Assembly (NCBI GenBank): GCA_946811695.1
Contig: OX328132.1
Location: forward strand, 51,310,367-51,374,366
Length of the DNA: 64,000 nucleotides
DNA from: Gonocerus acuteangulatus
Lineage: Eukaryota; Arthropoda; Insecta; Hemiptera; Coreidae
Reading direction: 5' to 3'
Shown: positions 31,976-43,857 of the stretch, piece by piece
Layout of the letters: every line of letters starts with the position of its first letter
Numbering within the stretch: the stretch's first letter is position 1
Program-made: the position numbers and the translations under genes
Notes under the pieces: generated by a model
Database searches by the model: none
Seen by the model: the letters and a program-made list of their open reading frames with translations, nothing else
What the model was told of the DNA's origin: nothing

Positions 31976-34473
31976 TTCTCCGTCTGGGATGGCCCTGTTT
32001 TAAATTACCTGCAAACTTGTACCTGGGTGCTTATAAACGCAAAGCCGTAAATACTAGAAGATTTTCAGCGCGATTTTCGCCAATAAAACTGTTCCGCTTA
32101 GGCGGATTATCCCGGTTAACGGACATGATTTGTCGTTTGAGACAAATTTTTCTCCAAAATTTCGTCATAATAAGACCATAAAGGGAATTAAACCTTTAGT
32201 GGTGGCACCCCAATCACCAAGGTCTAAGGTGACACCAGGTCTATCAAACCCGTCAACTTACTTAGCTTTGAGGAGCTACTAACATTTTAAATATTCCTAA
32301 TAAGACTGCTGGGATCTAGGAGTGACTTAAAAACAAAACTTATTTAAAAAATAAATTTTTCATAAATCACAATACGAAAATAAAAACCTTTTGATTCAAA
32401 AAAACACATTAAAAATATAATATTTTATAGAGTAGAAAATGTAGGTTAAGCCCATAATATGGCTTTTATGACTTGCATGGGACATACTTATTCTTCCTCA
32501 AAGTTTTTATAGCTTTTGGAACATTAAAGAACTGAATGCTATAGGCAAATATAGCTTGAGAAATATAAAGCTCATAGAAAAATTTAAGCAATATTTGGAG
32601 TTTCTTTATAAATATTTTAGTTTTGTTTTTCTAGGCGTGCCAACCTTAGGATCATTAGCGCCATATTTTCCTGTCCTTACACAACCCGATTTTTCTGTAG
32701 GAGAGTCTGCTATGTGCTTATTATTGGTCTAATCTTTAGAATTTTCCAAATACTTTGGCGTATTCCAAGTGGCTTGAAGCATTCTGTGTATGACGGTGAC
32801 GCTCAACCTAAAAATTTGGCTACGGAGTTCCTTAAGAAACGCTCCTATTACAATTTCTATTCAGTGCCTTATATGTTTTTAGAACAATAAATTAATTATT
32901 TATGCCTTCAATTAATATACTGTAGACTATAACCTTAAGTCATTGCCGTGCTCTGCCACCTCAAGCAATCTGAATTAAATAAAAACCAAAATTCAGTGGT
33001 GGCCAGCCATATTCAACCAGCCATATAGGATTTACTCTTAAACCAATAACTTTTATTTACCTTTGACTCATCCTATGTTTTCTGGAATTCCTTGATATAA
33101 GGCACTATAAACCATTGACTTGAAGATGACAGGGATGTGACCAGGTGCAACCACAAGAGGGTTAATAAGAATCAACATTGAATTAAGAACCATTTAATTT
33201 TGTTCCAAATTAGCAGAAAGTGAACTACGGGCTTAAATTGAAGCCTGCAATGCAAGAGATCGTCGAGTAAATTGCCAGGGGTTAAATTAAAGACAGACCA
33301 ATGTTTCAATAATGAATTGACAGCCGCCAAAATGAGCCACGTCAAACTAATACCTTGCTGATGATCAGCTATCCTGTTTCAATTGAGCCTTCGATTCGGT
33401 CCGTCATTAGCAGTTTAATTGAGAGGTCGAGTTGGACTGTCACCGCAGCAACATGGCCTTTTTTCGGATATGCTTCGGCCTATTTATATCGCCTGCATAG
33501 GCGATTATTGAAAGCCGCAGGCCAAGAGAGCTTCACTGCACACAGAGCATTGACTGGTAATACATATGGAGCAATCGGTATGCCAACATAGTAAGAAAAA
33601 AACGACGCACAACTGCGCCACCTTCCGTAACGGGGGAATGTAGACGACTATCCCCTAACCACAGGCGTGCGATCTCCCGGACTCGTAGGCGCTGTGGGGC
33701 GTTCAAATCGCTGCTGGTTCTCCTTTTTATTTGTATATCCCTCGAAATAAAAGGAACAATTCCTTTTTTTTTTTATTTATAAGACATTTTCCTTCATCAT
33801 AGTTTATACAAAGAATTATATAAAAATTTGAAACAGCACCAATTTGAAATGTGATATGGAGATACTCAGAGCCCAGTGAATGAAAACGTTTTTTTTAATT
33901 TAACAGTACAGGTAGATTTGCCAAACCAGTCATTTTGACTGGTCGTGCAATTTAAATTCAAAATTCCTACTACATATAACATTTGCTTTCCTAAATGATG
34001 TTATTTTTGTAGCTATTAGTAGAAAATACATTTAATGAACTTAATGTTTCTTTATATGTACTAGTAACAAATATACTTTTTGTTATTGACATTTATGCCA
34101 GGACCAGGTCTGGTAAATCTAGTGTTAAATATAATAAGTTGAGGCTGTTTAAGGAATAAAAATATGCACCTTTTTACATTGTATTTTTTGTTTAAATATA
34201 TTTCATGGGTACGAAATACATATAACTTTCCAGTATAAAACATTTAAATGTAAAAAAGAGTATTCTATCATTGAAAATTATTTACAGTAGATAATCTTTT
34301 ATCCTCAAGATCAATCCTCTTCCAATGTCACGGTATTCCGCTTGTAACCACTCCAATTCAGTTTCAGCAAACCTTAGATCATGAGTTAAAATTTTGGATA
34401 GCCCTGGAAGGTTTTGAAGTGGCAGGCATAACTCTCATATAAATGACAACATTAACCAAAAATAATGAAAATT
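31976..34473. other. No gene seen; one reverse LINE/SINE tail
   Basis: At 32636-32680 the minus strand reads GGCGCTAATGATCC then GGTTGGCACGCCT, the LINE/SINE tail without its poly(A). The remainder, including a GC-richer stretch at 33300-33720 with a short frame at 33355-33591, shows no recognised gene or element. Confidence 0.45.
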
Positions 34474-34640
34474 GGTCTTCTCGTGGTCCCGTGGACCATC
34501 TAACAGTTTGGATTTTCATGCGGAAGATGAGGGTTCGAGTCTTACCTCCAACAGAGCTTTTTTGTCATTTCAAAGACCGTTAATTCCCAGCTGCACCTTG
34601 GATGTCGGCGCTAATGGCCCGACAACTGGGACGACAAGTT
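34474..34640 (+). mobile_element. tRNA-type SINE, diverged
   Basis: Head TCGTGGTCCCGTGGACCATC (degenerate box A), box B-like GGGTTCGAGTC, then the body CAGCTGCACCTTGGATGTCG and the tail GCGCTAATGGCCCGACAAC. No poly(A) is left. An old copy of the family best seen at 36071. Confidence 0.68.
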
Positions 34641-35619
34641 AACTCCTCAAGATCGGCTCATTCGTAACGCAATCCCTTAAGAATGAGCATCAAAGAATGC
34701 AAACATGTATTTCCTCTATTCAGTTTGTTTTAGTGACAACATTTTACTGCTAAACACAAATTAAAAAAAAATCGAAAACATTTATTTTTCAGAAGTATGA
34801 AAATGAGAATTTTTATAAAATGGGATTGAGACCAAGACTATTTATTGGCTACAAACTGGCCGTATTCAAAGATTCATTATACCTCTCGGAGTATTAAAAG
34901 TTTTCATTCACCCTTGAAGCTTTTATGAAGGCGGCACCCGCTTTCCGGGCAAGAACAAACCAGGCAGCTTTTAATAAAGGCGCCAATTTACTCTGAGTAT
35001 AAAGGGCTGTGAGGGGATACGGAGGCCCAGGAGGCAAATTGACTACACTCCTAGGCTCTACCTCAGATAATTCATGAATTCTTGATCATTTTGTCTTACA
35101 CTATTGAGATTCACTTATTCATTATCTTATTAAATAATATTTAGTGAGTTACCCATTTTTATTTGTAGTTTTTCGAGAAGGGTGCGGTATTTCACGCAAA
35201 AAAAAAGTGACTGCGATTAAATGTTCAGCCGGAGATAAATGAAGAATACATTATCATTTTGTTTTACGAGATCAAGCTTCTGTTATTTATTATCTGATAT
35301 ATTAAACAATATTGAGCAAGTTACTCACTTCTAGCGCGATTCCTCCTTCTGTCAAAATAGAAGGTAAACCCGTCTTGAGATTGACCTCATGACGCACTTC
35401 TGAAGTGCAGATTAGAAAATTTCACGTTCCTGAACCCCTAGATCTCGAAAGTAACGGAGGTGAAAAGTTAAATATATATATTTGTCTGTTAGCTCTGTAC
35501 CTACCAAACATTTGCCACAAAAATCCGGAACACGGTTTTTTGGGGGAAATAAATCGGAGCAATTAAGTTTTTGGGTTAATATGCTTTTAGGTACACTTTC
35601 GTGCCATGCTCCGGTTCTA
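34641..35619. other. No gene; repeat B module
   Basis: 35350-35470 carries CTTCTGAAGTGC, TTTCACGTTCCTGAACCCC and GTAACGGAGGTG, which matches the B module of 28300-28420. The rest is unassigned. Confidence 0.45.
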
Positions 35620-36012
35620 CCTCAGGAGCTGCCTGCCTTGCCTGGCTCTACCTCAGGAAGTGCCTGCCTTGCCTGGCTCTACCTCAGGAACTGCCTGCCT
35701 TGATCTGGCTCTTCCTCAAGAACTGCCTGCCTTGCCTGTCTCTACCTCAGGAGCTGCCTGCCTTGCCTGGCTATTCCTCAGGAACTGCCTGCCTTGCCTG
35801 GCTCTACCTCAGGACTGCCTGCCTTGCCTGGCTCTACCTCAGGAACTGCCTGCCTTGCTTGGCTCTACCTCAGAAACTGCCTGCCTTGATCTGGCTCTTC
35901 CTCAAGAACTGCCTGCTTTGATCTGGCTCTTCCTCAGAAACTGCCTGCCTTGCCTGGCTCTACCTCAGGACTGCCTACCTTGCATCACTCTTCCTTAAGA
36001 ACTGCCTGCCTC
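35620..36012 (+). repeat. Minisatellite, ~12 copies of a 31-32-bp unit
   Basis: Unit AACTGCCTGCCTTGCCTGGC followed by TCTACCTCAGG. Spacing is 31 bases, or 32 where GCCTGG is replaced by GATCTGG. Variants are interspersed, so the array evolved by unequal exchange. Because the unit lacks stop codons, overlapping frames run open through it (LPALPGSTSG-like or CLPCLALPQE-like). I read these as artefacts of composition, not genes. Confidence 0.92.
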
Positions 36013-36070
36013 CGGAAATCCGTACTATAAAGGACAAAAACTTCTTTTTTAAAGTCACTATTATATATAT

Positions 36071-36254
36071 GGGGTATCCCGTGGTCTAGTGGCCAGCACC
36101 TTGGATTCATAAGCGGGAGATGGTGGGTTCGATTTGCACCTCCGGCAGGAATTTTCTCATCTCAGGGCTCGCTGGGAACATTCCTTGCTGCACCGTGGAT
36201 GTCGGCGCTAATGGCCTAGATGTAGATGCGCCGTAAAAAAAACACAAAAAAAAA
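36071..36254 (+). mobile_element. tRNA-type SINE, best full-length copy
   Basis: Pol III promoter-like boxes: box A TGGTCTAGTGGCC at 36082-36094 and box B GGTTCGATTTG at 36126-36136, 44 bases apart as in tRNA genes. The sequence between includes TTCATAA, which could be an anticodon loop with CAT, although the stem does not pair well. The body GGCAGGAATTTTCTCATCTC...GCTGCACCGTGGATGTCGG follows, then the tail GCTAATGGCC...GATGCGCCGT and an A-rich end. It would be transcribed by RNA polymerase III and mobilised by a LINE sharing its tail. Confidence 0.85.
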
Positions 36255-36665
36255 CTATTATATATGTAAGTCTGAATAAGACCTATGGGCGTCCTGCGAA
36301 AAAGTATAATGTTTGTGAAATTCCTGCGGAAAAGCCGGCACGCACCAAAATATTTTGTCTTCTACTGTTGTCTTTCGCGGATCCGTTTCGGAGTCCCAGA
36401 ATGTCTCTACGCCCACCCAACCTTTAATGGGTACCAGCAAAGAGAAAAATCTGAACAATGTAATGGCACTCATTTGTTTTTTGAAAACCTGATGTGCAAA
36501 CATTTGGACATAGAACGCGTTAAAGCAGTGATAGTTATCAGCGCAAAAATAATATTTACATTTAATTTTCCGTAATCAATATTCATTTAATGTGAAAATG
36601 AATACATTCAAGAAGAAAATATCTGTTTCAAAGATAGGTGCAAAATATACATCAATACTGGAATT

Positions 36666-36711
36666 CACTATTTATAGCCCCATTGTTTCGACAGAGAGGC
36701 TATAAATAGTG
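36666..36711. other. Perfect 14-bp inverted repeat, CACTATTTATAGCC
   Basis: CACTATTTATAGCC at 36666-36679 and its exact complement at 36698-36711 around an 18-base centre. No gene context. Confidence 0.75.
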
Positions 36712-37065
36712 TGATAATGACTCGATTGTTTATTTATCTACTGTTTCGAATACTAACAACTTGTAGCTTTTATGTAACTGTCAAGCAGAACACGAAACTA
36801 CAATAACAAAATATATTCACTGTAATTCACATTCCAAAGACACACAGATGGGTCTATTTCTGGAAAGTGATATTACATGCTGTTTAAAATTAACATAAAT
36901 TAATGTAGTATAAGCTATGCTATTTTTAGTACATTTAAAATAATCTCTAATAAAAGTTCTTCAAGCCATTTTCACCATTAAACAAATAGATACAGATTAG
37001 GCAATGTTTAACATTGATCCACAATTTAACACTGTTCCATTTAAACAATAAAAAAAAGTCCGACT

Positions 37066-37946
37066 GCATCATCTTAGCGCGGTTCCGTTCTTATCCCTAA
37101 TGTTGGAAAGGTTGACATAAAAACAGTTATAATTTTGGATAGACCTTTCATGAAATAATTTATGATCCCAAATAGGTCACGGTTGCAATACCTCATACCT
37201 GACTACCTGGCCTTGTGAACGTTTGCTCTAGAAAAACACTACTTACTATTTTTTATTTTCTTTTACTATAATACTAATTTTACAGATAAATTCCATTTAA
37301 AAAAAATCAATTAAAAAGTGATTTAAAGTTCTAAGCACTTATTTCTCCGATTGACATCGTCTAATCGAAAATTGCTTCAGAATCGTTTTTGTAGAGCATT
37401 TAGTCTAGACAAGTAGTTTGTCTAGACAAAAATACGATTTTTGACTTTTTACCCCATATATACTCGTGACACTATGCGCCGGCAGAAATTTTCTCATTCC
37501 ACGGCTCGTTGGGAAAATGCACCCTGGATGTCGGCGCTAATGGCCAAGTCGTCGTAAAATAAAATAAAAAAAAGTCTCCAAAACTTTTCATGTCCATCTT
37601 TGTTTATATGAATTTCAAACATGCTGAAAATTTTTTAACTGAATCCCATGATTCTAAGTACCCAAACCAAAAACATATTTCAACAACGATTTTGCCAATT
37701 TTCTCAAAAACGGTTAAAGCTATCGCCTTATAAATGGTTTCATTCGTTTTCCTAGGCCAAGAAGCCTATAAAACGAGTTCGTATAAAGTAAGCGCAACGA
37801 TTTTTTTCGCGCGATTTTCGCTTCAAAAACCATGTTCCTGTGGGCGGATTCTGCTGGTTAACGAACTTGACCTTTCAAATTAGACGTCAAAACGACCATT
37901 TTTGAGGCCTTCAGAGAGCGAAGAGACAAATATATATATAAATATA

Positions 37947-37992
<46 letters not shown>

Positions 37993-38735
37993 TTGTAGCA
38001 TTTTTAACGTTTGAAATGCTATTTTTAAATATTTCTTATACTTCCGTGTATATTTTGTAAATAAAGTTTTTGGTTTTGGTACTTAGAATCATAGGATTCA
38101 GTTGAAATATTTTCTCCTTGTTCGAAACCAAAGTAAAAAGTTTAGATTTTGGTTACGTTTGGAGCGTTTGGACCTAAAGAAGGATTAGAATAAAATATTT
38201 TATTAATATACATAAAAAGTTTTGGGAACTTCGCATATTTTCCTTTTTATCTCGAAAACGGTTAGAAAATTGTGGTATATAGAAATATAGAACGTAACTA
38301 TCCGAAAGCTTACTAAAGTCTTTATAAGAAAGGCATTTTTTTATTAGGCGATGTCAAACGAACAAATAAGTCCTTAAAACTTCAAACGCGTTTGTTTTGT
38401 ACCTGTACGGTTTTTTGTCGTTACCCAACAAGAAAATGATACACAAGTTTTTTTTTAAATTATATTTATTTATAAAATTATTATTATAGTAAAAGCACAA
38501 AAACAAGAAAATAAGAAGCTTCTTGGTAATAGTGTTTTTCTAGAGCGAAAGTTGAATGTTTTCCGGGGAGTCATTTTTCCAGGTAAGCTAGGAGCAGAGT
38601 ACTCTTTCACGTATCTGGGGCCAGAAAGGTATTTCAGGAAGGTTCTAACCAAAATAATAAATCTTTCTATTTTAAGCTTTCCAAAATACCCTAGGACAAG
38701 AACGGAACTGCGCTTAGGTGACACAGTTCCTACGT
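37066..38735. mobile_element. Repeat A with inverted termini
   Basis: The left end CTGCATCATCTTAGCGCGG then TTCCGTTCTTATCCCTA is mirrored at the right end by CTAGGACAAGAACGGAACTG and CGCTTAGGTGACACAG. Internal modules are also mirrored: ATTGACATCGTCTAAT near 37350 against TTAGGCGATGTCAA near 38345, and GTACCCAAACCAAAAAC near 37660 against GTTTTTGGTTTTGGTACTTAG near 38070. The whole therefore resembles two half-elements in inverted orientation, with a SINE (37476-37572) and (TA)n (37931-37986) inside. No transposase is readable. Confidence 0.62.
37476..37572 (+). mobile_element. tRNA-type SINE, 5'-truncated
   Basis: Starts at GCGCCGGCAGAAATTTTCTC, lacks the tRNA-like head and ends CTGGATGTCGGCGCTAATGG, CC, a shortened GTCGT and an AAATAAAATAAAAAA tail. 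Confidence 0.78.
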
Positions 38736-38740
38736 CCCTA

Positions 38741-38915
38741 CGTTGCCGATAAAGGCACCGACGTTTGGGCCATTAGCGCCGACATTCATGGTGCCGAGGG
38801 GAATTTTATCAACGAGCCGTCATTTGAGAAAATTCCAGCTGCAGGTGGGACTCGAACCCCCATCTCCCACACAAGAATCCAAGGCGTCAGCCACTAGACC
38901 ACAGTGAGACCCTAC
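38741..38915 (-). mobile_element. tRNA-type SINE, full length, minus strand
   Basis: Minus strand: GGGTCTCACTGTGGTCTAGT (box A region), GGGTTCGAGTCCCACC-type box B (complement at 38848-38863), the body with TTTTCTCAAATGACGGCTCG, then TGTCGGCGCTAATGGCC and a diverged end without poly(A). Confidence 0.78.
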
Positions 38916-40082
38916 AAGCGATAGGTATTCGAAAAAATTGTGTTAGAGACCAAGTAGTATAAGTTATAAATTATTTATTACATTTTATTCAATTGTTGTA
39001 TCGCAAATATCTTAGCGTCTAGGTATAGGGGAATAGCCTGGCAGCTGAGATACAAGCCCGGAGACGGTTATCAGACGATCTTAATCCTCTTCGGGATTGC
39101 CCCTATCTCTTTGCGATAGGACGGCTGATTTACCTTCGAGCCTACAGAGTCCGCCACCTCCCGGTGCAATCTTCGAATGAGGGCAGCACCTTACGGGCTC
39201 GTCTCCAAGATTATCGCCGATTTGCGAGCTGCCCGCCCTAAGTCAGTACAGCCTCGACTCCCTTAGGAGAAGTTCAGCCTTACGTCCCTGAGGAACAGCA
39301 CGTGCATGAGGCCATTGTGAGCACCTTACCGCATGCTGCATCCATTCTCTGGAGGTACAACTTCTTCGAAGCCCCGCCAAGCTCCAATTTTCAACCTGGC
39401 GTTAGCGGCTACAGGGAAGACGCAGCATCAACCAGATAAGCGAGACTATAATCCTTTTTTAATCTCAGCGGCCACTATTCGCCCGATCATCAGCTGTACA
39501 TGCTTGTATTTTTTATTACTTTCATTCGCACAGAAGTTAATATTTGTTTTCTTATTTTTCAAATCTAACATACTAACCAGTGCCAGTGCCATAAGGAGAT
39601 CTTTTTTTTTCTTATACTTTCAAATAAATAATTCAATTTTTTTTTCCTATCATTCTATATAATTTTTCATTTAGCCTCAATAATAGGCACCTATATGTTC
39701 AGCTCCATTTTCTCATCAACCTCTTGTATATATATACATTTCATTAGCAATTTGGTGCTGAGCATTAACAAATTGTTATGTTAAAAAATTAGAAAACCAG
39801 ATAAACAAGCTTTTTTTATTCATACACACTGCATAACAAAACATCCGTCAAAATTAACCATACTTCAACAAGAACGATATAAGCAGTGAGGTAATTACTT
39901 CATACTATCATTTAGAAAGTTTTCCTAATTAAGAGTCGATGAAATATAAAAAACATTCTTTAATGATAGGGAGCGCAAAATCGACAACATTAATAACAGA
40001 ATGGAGTTATATTTCATATTTGACAATGCAACAATACTTTCATAAAAAAAAAGGTACCGAGTAAATAGCATCCCAACAAAAA
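38916..40082. other. No gene recognised
   Basis: 39010-39310 is unusually GC-rich for this window and has the look of old coding sequence (regular, few AT tracts), but no family is recognisable and frames are short. The remainder is AT-rich. Confidence 0.4.
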
Positions 40083-42268
40083 AACGCCTTAGCATCCTAC
40101 ACTCCAAAACAGTAGTATGAGTTAGTGTATTATGTGCACCATATTTTCAACCAAAACTATTTGCCAATACAAGAGATGATACAAGAAAGAAATGTCCAAG
40201 TTCATTACTTGGAAGACCTCATAGTTACTTACTAAGAACAGTAAAGACACTTCAACTGACCTTTAAAAACAACAATAAAAATACTTATATCCAGTTACTA
40301 AAATATCACTTTCCTCAAAAAGGTATATTCTTAAACTTGGCAATGTTTTATTTGTGCCGAAATTATCTTTAGAGAGAAAACTAAACATTGCCAAGTTTAA
40401 GAATATACCTTTTTGAGGAAAGTGATATTTTAGTAACTGGATATAAGTATTTTTATTCTTGTTTTTAAAGGTCAGTTGAAGTGTCTTTACTGTTCTTAGT
40501 AAGTAACTATGAGGTCTTCCAAGTAATGAACTTGGACATTTCTTTCTTGTATCATCTCTTGTATTGGCAAATAGTTTTGGTTGAAAATATGGTGCACATA
40601 ATACACTAACTCATACTACTGTTTTGGAGTGTAGGATGCTAAGGCGTTTTTTTGTGGGGGGAGGAACTTGGCCTCTATTTCACATTTATGTTTTTTTTTG
40701 GAATCTCATTACTTTTTTCTCCTTACTGTTTGATATTTGATACAAATAATCAACCTACATACATCTAATCACTAGACTAGAAAAGTTAGAAGCTCTTCCA
40801 GATGACATTACTCTAGAGGACAAATTGATTGCTCTCTTAACTAAACTATTACACTATAAAACACAGGAACCTTATCCCGAGGATAAAGATAACAATAGGG
40901 AAAGTCTAGAAGGCCTTCAAGAAAAAGATAAGAACAAAGACGATACATTTTGGGTTTGTGATCCTAAACTTCGTAATTTAGATGAATCGAATATGAAAAA
41001 CTTAGTATCTGCTTTCAAGTATATTATGCAGTTAACCCCTACGGCTATTTAGTACATTTAAGAAAGAAGTCACAACTATTGTTGTTAAGATGCGTCGAAA
41101 TATTTCTTAAAACATCAAATATAGGTTCTCCTTTCCGATGGAACAAAACGTCATAGGTAAAATGACACTCCCGTATCAAGACCTTCCTGCGTGCCAAGTT
41201 TGGTCTAAATCGGTTAAACGGTGTGAATTTGTATAAGGAGCAAACTACAGACAGTCAGCTGAAAGACCTTTTTTACCTAGCCTAGTACATTCCCCGGACC
41301 AAGGCCTACCTGAGTGCCAAGTTTGGTCAAAATCGGTTAAACGGAGTGAATTTGTATAAGGAACAAATAGACAGAGAGACAGCTGATAGACGATTTTGAC
41401 CTAGCCTATGACACTACCCGGATAAAGACCTACCTATGTACCATGTCTGGTCAAAATCGATCAAATCGTGTGGATTTGTATAAGGAATAAACAGTTAGGC
41501 AGACAGCTAATAGACTATTTTGAACTATCCTATGACACTCCCCAGATCAAGACCGACATGTGAGTCAAATTTTGTCAAAATCGGTCAAACGGTGTGTATT
41601 TGTATAAGGAACAAACAGACAGAGAGACAGCTGATAGACCATTTAACCTAGCCTATGATTCTCCCCGTATCACGACCCATCTGTGTCCCAAGTTTTGTGT
41701 AATTTGTGTAAGGAACAAACATACAGACAGACAGCTAGTATACGATTTTGACCGAGCCTTTATGCGTGTAATTGTTTCTTAAAAAATCAAATATAGGTTC
41801 TTCATACCGAGACGATTCATTTGATATCCCACATCATGGGTTTCGGACGGAATGACGGGTTTCCGAAGGAAGTACAAAACTGGCACGCCCCCACCCCGGA
41901 AGCGGAGTCAAACACAACTTTTCAGGATTTTTCGATTTTTTCCTTTAATAACATCTTGATATCTATCATCATGCAAAATTTCAAGTTTCTAGCATCATGG
42001 GAAGTGCCTAATAATTTTGATGAGTCAGTGAGTGAGTGAGTGAGTGAGTGAGTCCTATAAATCCCGATTTTCGATCGCTTATATCTCAGAAACTATTCGA
42101 GGTAGAATTATGAAAATTTCCAGTTTTACTCACATCTAGTAGTATAATACCTGTGTAAATTTTCATTACTTTATCTTTACCTGGTTGAAAGTTATGAGAG
42201 GGTAAAAATCGGCTCTAAGACCTCCTGTAATATACACACAGTATGCTTAGGCCGGAACTAGGCCTAGA
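40083..42268 (+). mobile_element. ~2.2 kb repeat, copy 2
   Basis: Direct-orientation copy of 18474-20820: hairpin arms 40083-40345 and 40368-40690, protein remnant 40780-41051, five 123-124-bp modules (41160-41760), the (GAGT)n stretch at 42025-42053 and the end TTAGGCCGGAACTAGGCC at 42250. Arms match more closely than in copy 1, but the outer part of the left arm is missing. Confidence 0.7.
40780..41052 (+). CDS. Unrecognised protein remnant in repeat copy 2
   Basis: The frame is open from before the first Met (40825): EKLEALPDDITLEDKLIALL, TKLLHYKTQEPYPEDKDNNR, ESLEGLQEKDKNKDDTFWVC, DPKLRNLDESNMKNLVSA and FKYIMQLTPTAI, ending at 41052. About 90 residues, rich in Asp, Glu and Lys, probably soluble and helical. 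Compared with copy 1 it has no internal frameshift, and the differences between copies include conservative changes. I do not recognise the family. No other coding exon of the element was found. It may be a captured gene fragment or the C-terminus of an element protein. Confidence 0.5.
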   Translation, partial: EKLEALPDDITLEDKLIALLTKLLHYKTQEPYPEDKDNNRESLEGLQEKDKNKDDTFWVCDPKLRNLDESNMKNLVSAFKYIMQLTPTAI

Positions 42269-42426
42269 TAAAGAACAAATGGATTACAAAACAATACAGT
42301 ACAGCCTTATTGGTGTGCTCTTTTCTCTCAATGGAATTATGTTCGTTAAAACATGTCATTCGTGTCGCCATTATTCTCTATCCGGTTAGCATGTTCTCCA
42401 CTGCTAAGGGGGGGGGGGCGATGTGG

Positions 42427-42699
42427 CATGGGCGTATATTGAAAATAATTTCGGAGGGGGCTGGAAAAATTTCGGAGGGGGGGCTGAGACCATTTCCGGT
42501 GTATAGAATACTAACAATTAAGATCTTGGAAGAGTTTTAGCCAACTTAAACGCTATTACACCCAAAATAGAACACGTTTTATGAACTAACTGATCATATT
42601 TAATTTATTTTTAAGGGTTTTATGAAATTTTTACCGATCAAATCAAAATTTCGGGGGGGGGCTGCAGCCTCCTCAGCCCCCCCCTTATATACGCCCATG
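42427..42699. mobile_element. ~270-bp MITE, CATGGGCGTATAT ends (copy 2)
   Basis: The ends CATGGGCGTATAT and ATACGCCCATG are exactly inverted here, with G-runs and C-runs just inside them. It aligns throughout with 24268-24520. Confidence 0.75.
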
Positions 42700-43598
42700 C
42701 GATGTGGTGGGGTCTTACTGACGGAAACAGAACCTTCTAAGAAATAATGCCCGTAGCAGGACCACTATCTAACGAAAATGTCATTTGTTCACATTTCTGA
42801 ATATGATTTATTTTCCTTCAGTCTCTTTATATTTTCCTATCTCTATATCTATCCAGAGGTCAAAAATGATTGCTAACTTTTATTTAAAAAAAGTATTTTT
42901 TAAACTTTTATTTTGCAAAAGTAAAATTTCAAAAATAACATTTTGGGCTTATACTTTAAAAAAAAAATGTTTTTTTTTTTTCAACTTAAAAAAATAAAAG
43001 TTTTAAAGTGATTGTTATTAAAATACTGAATAGAAAAGAGTTAAAAGGAATAAAATAAAGCTACTAATGTTTATTTTATGTTTTCTATCAACAAATATAT
43101 TTCAGTAAATGAAAAAAAAAACAAAAAAAAAACGAAGATCTTTTTACATATTTTGAAGAATTAATTCAATTTCAATAATAATATATCCTGTAGTTTTGTG
43201 TAATTTAGATTATATCTATAATCATTGAATGTACAATTTAGGGTTAAAAAGGCTCTTTCAACACTTACTTCAGTGGCTGGGCTGGAAGTTGTAGGATAAG
43301 TGCTTGTTGACGTAGGTACGGAAGTGTCTATTTTTTTTCTTCCCAGTATTCCAGGTATTGTAAAATTCTGGATTAAAATACTGAAAACTTTTATTTATTA
43401 TTTAAAAAAATAAAATAAAATTACATTAACTTTTACTTACATGTACTCAATTTTAGGAGTTCCTAAAAAGGGTAAATACAAGTTTTTTTTAACTTATAAA
43501 ATAAAAGTTTTTTAGCAGTTAAATTTTAACTTTTTCGATAAAAAAAAACTTTTTCGATCCCTGTATCTATCTAAATATCTAAATATATAAATTAAGAT
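42700..43598. other. No gene seen; A/T homopolymer-rich
   Basis: Very AT-rich sequence with many A and T runs and no credible frame. Confidence 0.5.
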
Positions 43599-43655
43599 TT
43601 TTGGATGGAACGGCATTTTTCTCCAGCGGTGGTACTCCTCCTCACTTCTTCCTGG

Positions 43656-43689
43656 AATATTTCAATGGATTCATCTCCATCTTCTTCAG
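43656..43689 (-). ncRNA. Hammerhead ribozyme-like core (left arm)
   Basis: Exact inverted counterpart of the right-arm core: CTGAAGA at 43689-43683 and GAAA at 43663-43660 on the minus strand. Confidence 0.5.
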
Positions 43690-43823
43690 CCAGGTACTTG
43701 TTTCTTCCTCGGTGGTAGCCAAGGGAATGACATTTTTCTCGATCTGGGCGCCTTTTCTCCCCTCAAGCCATCGAGAAAAATGTCATTCCCTTGGCTACCA
43801 CCGAGGAAGAAACAAGTTCCTGG

Positions 43824-43857
43824 CTGAAGAAGATGGAGATGAATCCATTGAAATATT
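43824..43857 (+). ncRNA. Hammerhead ribozyme-like core (right arm)
   Basis: CTGAAGA 43824-43830; stem II GATGGA 43832-43837 with TCCATT 43844-43849 (five pairs plus one G.T); GAAA 43850-43853, then TATTCC. Stem III is unclear. Confidence 0.5.

Noticed and set aside
35601..35998. Overlapping 106- and 130-codon frames
   Set aside because: They are translations of a 31/32-bp minisatellite without stop codons, not a gene.
36071..36145. Functional tRNA gene
   Set aside because: Box A and box B are present, but the acceptor and anticodon stems do not pair, and the sequence continues into a SINE body and tail.
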